The translations under genes were made by a program, and so were the position numbers. This document shows positions 62,011 to 64,000 of a DNA stretch of 64,000 bases, in pieces (position 1 is the stretch's first letter; each line of letters begins with the position of its first letter). The DNA lies in the NCBI GenBank assembly GCA_947184155.2, contig CAMXCT020001723.1, positions 62,001-126,000 on the forward strand. Reading direction: 5' to 3'. The notes beneath the pieces are model-generated. The model searched no databases and was not told the origin of the DNA. It saw only the letters and a program-made list of their open reading frames with translations. Origin of the DNA: Cladocopium goreaui. Its lineage: Eukaryota > Sar > Dinophyceae > Suessiales > Symbiodiniaceae.

Positions 62011-62617
62011 GTCCTGAAACAAGTCACAATCAACGAATAGGTTCAACTGCCGTTGAAGTATCAAGATTTCTTGATGACTACATTTGTGGCTTCCTTTTAT
62101 TTCAGGACTTGGCTCCTACTTTGAGGGGTCAAACATGCAGGGGTTGGCAAGCATTTTCAAAAGGGGTGTCGCACTGCTTGGAAACCATGGGAACTTCTTT
62201 TGCCCAGTGCCGTGGCTCTCGGCACCATGTCAACTACATGTCTTTGTGAACTGCTGCTTGCATCTTAGTTCCAAAGCTGTTTCCAGGTGTAGCTGCCAGC
62301 ATTGCTAGGTTAGTGCGGTTGCCAGGGTTCAACTTGCCTTCCCTTGCTTAGGCCTGATTGATCAACGCGCTTACACTTTGAACAATAAACTTTGATTGTC
62401 TTGGATTGGATGCATGAAATTTATGTTTGCCACTCCAAAGTGTTAGACTGCCATGATTGAAAACACTTGGAGGTATGCCGGTCAATCCAGCAGCTCGTGA
62501 ATCCCAGCCCATCGTCCTCGTGGAGAATGCTTCTTCCTCAGCGAGACCTTCCATTGAACGCCTGTCAATCAACCCATTGAACCAAGGGGTGGTAAACAAT
62601 TTGTTCTCTTGGGTCAG
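62011..62617. other. Spacer between two plus-strand genes
   Basis: Contains short frames only. T-rich and CTTGC words near 62330 may be 3' untranslated sequence of the upstream gene or 5' sequence of the next one. Confidence 0.4.
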
Positions 62618-64000
62618 GAAGATGGAAAAGTTGATGAGAGTGAAGCTGCTCCACCAAAGCGGGAGCTCACCTCTGATGATGAGGTGTGGGGGTAATTGCA
62701 CTTGCCTAACCAATACTACTTTCTCTGCTTTATATTCTCTTCTCAGGACTACTGGCCCCAGGACGACCCCAACCACTGGACGTACTATGAGGATTCACAG
62801 GCCAGTCAGTTTAAGATCTGTCTGCATCACAGAATGATTGATCCCAATTTGCTACTTTGACCAGTTGACGATGGAACGCTACCAGACCCTCCCAGAGGCT
62901 GGGGTGGAATGCTTCAAGTTTTTTAATCAGGGCTGATCCTTTTGCCAGTTGCATCAGCCAAACAACATTCAATTTTGAAGACTGTGGCAAGGTTTACCCA
63001 AAGTCCAAGCGCAAAGCCCAGGAATCCAACACTGAGGCGACCGGGTCCATTTATTTCAGCAAGGCTTCAGTCAGCGAAAAAGTTTAGATGCTTCCATACA
63101 TACCTGACATACCTGGAACAGGCCTCGAAGAAGCAGTGCCGCCATCCTGATGATTCCGAGCTGCAGTGAACACTTGGCATTGGAAGCTGTAGAAAAAGGA
63201 AGCCCTGCTGCAAGCAAATTATTTCAGCAGCTGGATGGGCATGAGTCTTGCAAGATTCCACATTCAAATGATTTCCGAATCAAATCATGCTGGCACACAT
63301 GCTTTGAATCACAAGATGCCGCAGTGCATTTTGCATTTGCAAGCCTCTGTCCTTGGAAGAGATTTACGGGAGCAATGGGCCCTAGATATTCAGTGAAAGA
63401 AGGTTTGCAAATCCTCACTGGGTCCCGTTGCATGACTCCCAGGCAGGGTATCTTGGGACAATGTAAATCTTCACCAGCCTCCAAGAAAACAACTTTCCTG
63501 ATCTTTCCTGTGTTCCTGGGAATTTTGCAATGGGTTCTGGTCTGGTGCAGGAAAAAAGGAGCAAAGACGCCATCAAGTGTGAAAGACCAATTGCTTGTTC
63601 CTCAGTCTGACTTGGAATGCTTCACAAAGTTTCATTTCTTTTCCGTCAGAGTTGGAATGAGCATCCCAAATTGTCCAGCTATTTGTCTTGCACCGGGCCG
63701 AGGCCCAGCACAGTCAAAAGGTGCAATCCCAAGACTTGACAGCAACAAGAACAATTTTGCGATTGACTGATATTGACTGGTAACATCTGGTAACCCACTG
63801 GTTTGTTTACCGCATAGTTGCAAGACTTATGAACAGGTCCAACGTCAAGAAGACCATCTCAAAGGTGTTGGGGGCTTACCATTGATACAATCTCATGAAA
63901 GCCTGCCAAATAAACCCTGAAATCTTAGTTTGTGCAGTGGGGGTGCCAAAATCTTAGGAAGAAATTCCCGAAGACGAACGTGCCCCGACCAGCACCTGAC
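62618..64000 (+). CDS. Acidic, aromatic-rich unknown gene, runs off the window
   Basis: 62618-62683 reads EDGKVDESEAAPPKRELTSD(DE). 62747-62800 reads DYWPQDDPNHWTYYEDSQ. 62992-63081 reads VYPKSKRKAQESNTEATG and SIYFSKASVSEK. 63122-63165 reads ASKKQCRHPDDSEL. All four join in phase, with donors GT (62684), GC (62801), GT (63082) and GT (63166), and every acceptor is AG followed by G. 63958-64000 may be a further exon cut by the window edge. No family is recognised; the W/Y plus Asp cluster is the distinctive part. The 5' exons are not identified. Confidence 0.6.
63170..63955 (+). other. Intron of the last gene
   Basis: A 206-codon open frame covers 63150-63770 but crosses the exon at 63122-63165 in another frame and shows no domain, so it is taken as intronic chance. 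Confidence 0.35.

Noticed and set aside
63150..63770. 206-codon plus-strand open frame
   Set aside because: Out of phase with the four joined exons before it and lacks any motif; probably intron.

Overview
The window reads as nuclear DNA of a dinoflagellate, most likely a Symbiodiniaceae-type alga. The reasons are visible in the sequence: no bacterial-style long reading frames, coding sequence broken into exons of roughly 30 to 150 bases, introns that begin with GT, GC or GA and end in AG followed almost always by G, many AT dinucleotide tracts, short inverted-repeat elements, and every recognisable gene on the plus strand. I saw no rRNA, tRNA, CRISPR or bacterial operon signals. Gene models below were joined by eye; exon borders are given only where reading frame and splice motif agree, and first exons are mostly missing.

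Layout: 0.1-1.1 kb holds minisatellites. 3.96-13.55 kb is an ABC1/ADCK2-like atypical kinase with long introns containing CA-rich and GC-rich tandem repeats. 14.2-15.15 kb is a satellite of about 157 bp. 15.78-20.33 kb is an MFS (SV2/SVOP-like) transporter. 23.07-26.55 kb is an SR-type splicing protein (RRM plus RS domain). 28.2-31.3 kb carries phase-linked exons for proline-rich, cysteine-containing and Gly/Met/Trp-rich protein of unknown function. 33.9-36.1 kb has further unknown exons. 36.99-46.96 kb is a voltage-gated cation channel with S2-S6, C-linker and a cyclic-nucleotide-binding-like domain.

47.1-47.7 kb and 48.6-53.5 kb hold short unknown exons, including a three-exon set that joins in phase and a RING-like tail. 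54.19-55.29 kb is a compact five-exon gene with an AT-hook-like N-terminus. 58.4-62.0 kb is a multi-exon member of a family I associate with dinoflagellate multicopy proteins (DGMDQSKW block). 62.6-64.0 kb starts an acidic, aromatic-rich unknown gene that runs off the window.

The genes do not form a metabolic pathway. What unites them is architecture: one transcriptional direction, mixed splice donors and introns seeded with small palindromic elements. The best leads are the splice system itself, the mobile short elements in introns, the divergent channel with a fold-back repeat inside it, and several genes with no family I can name.
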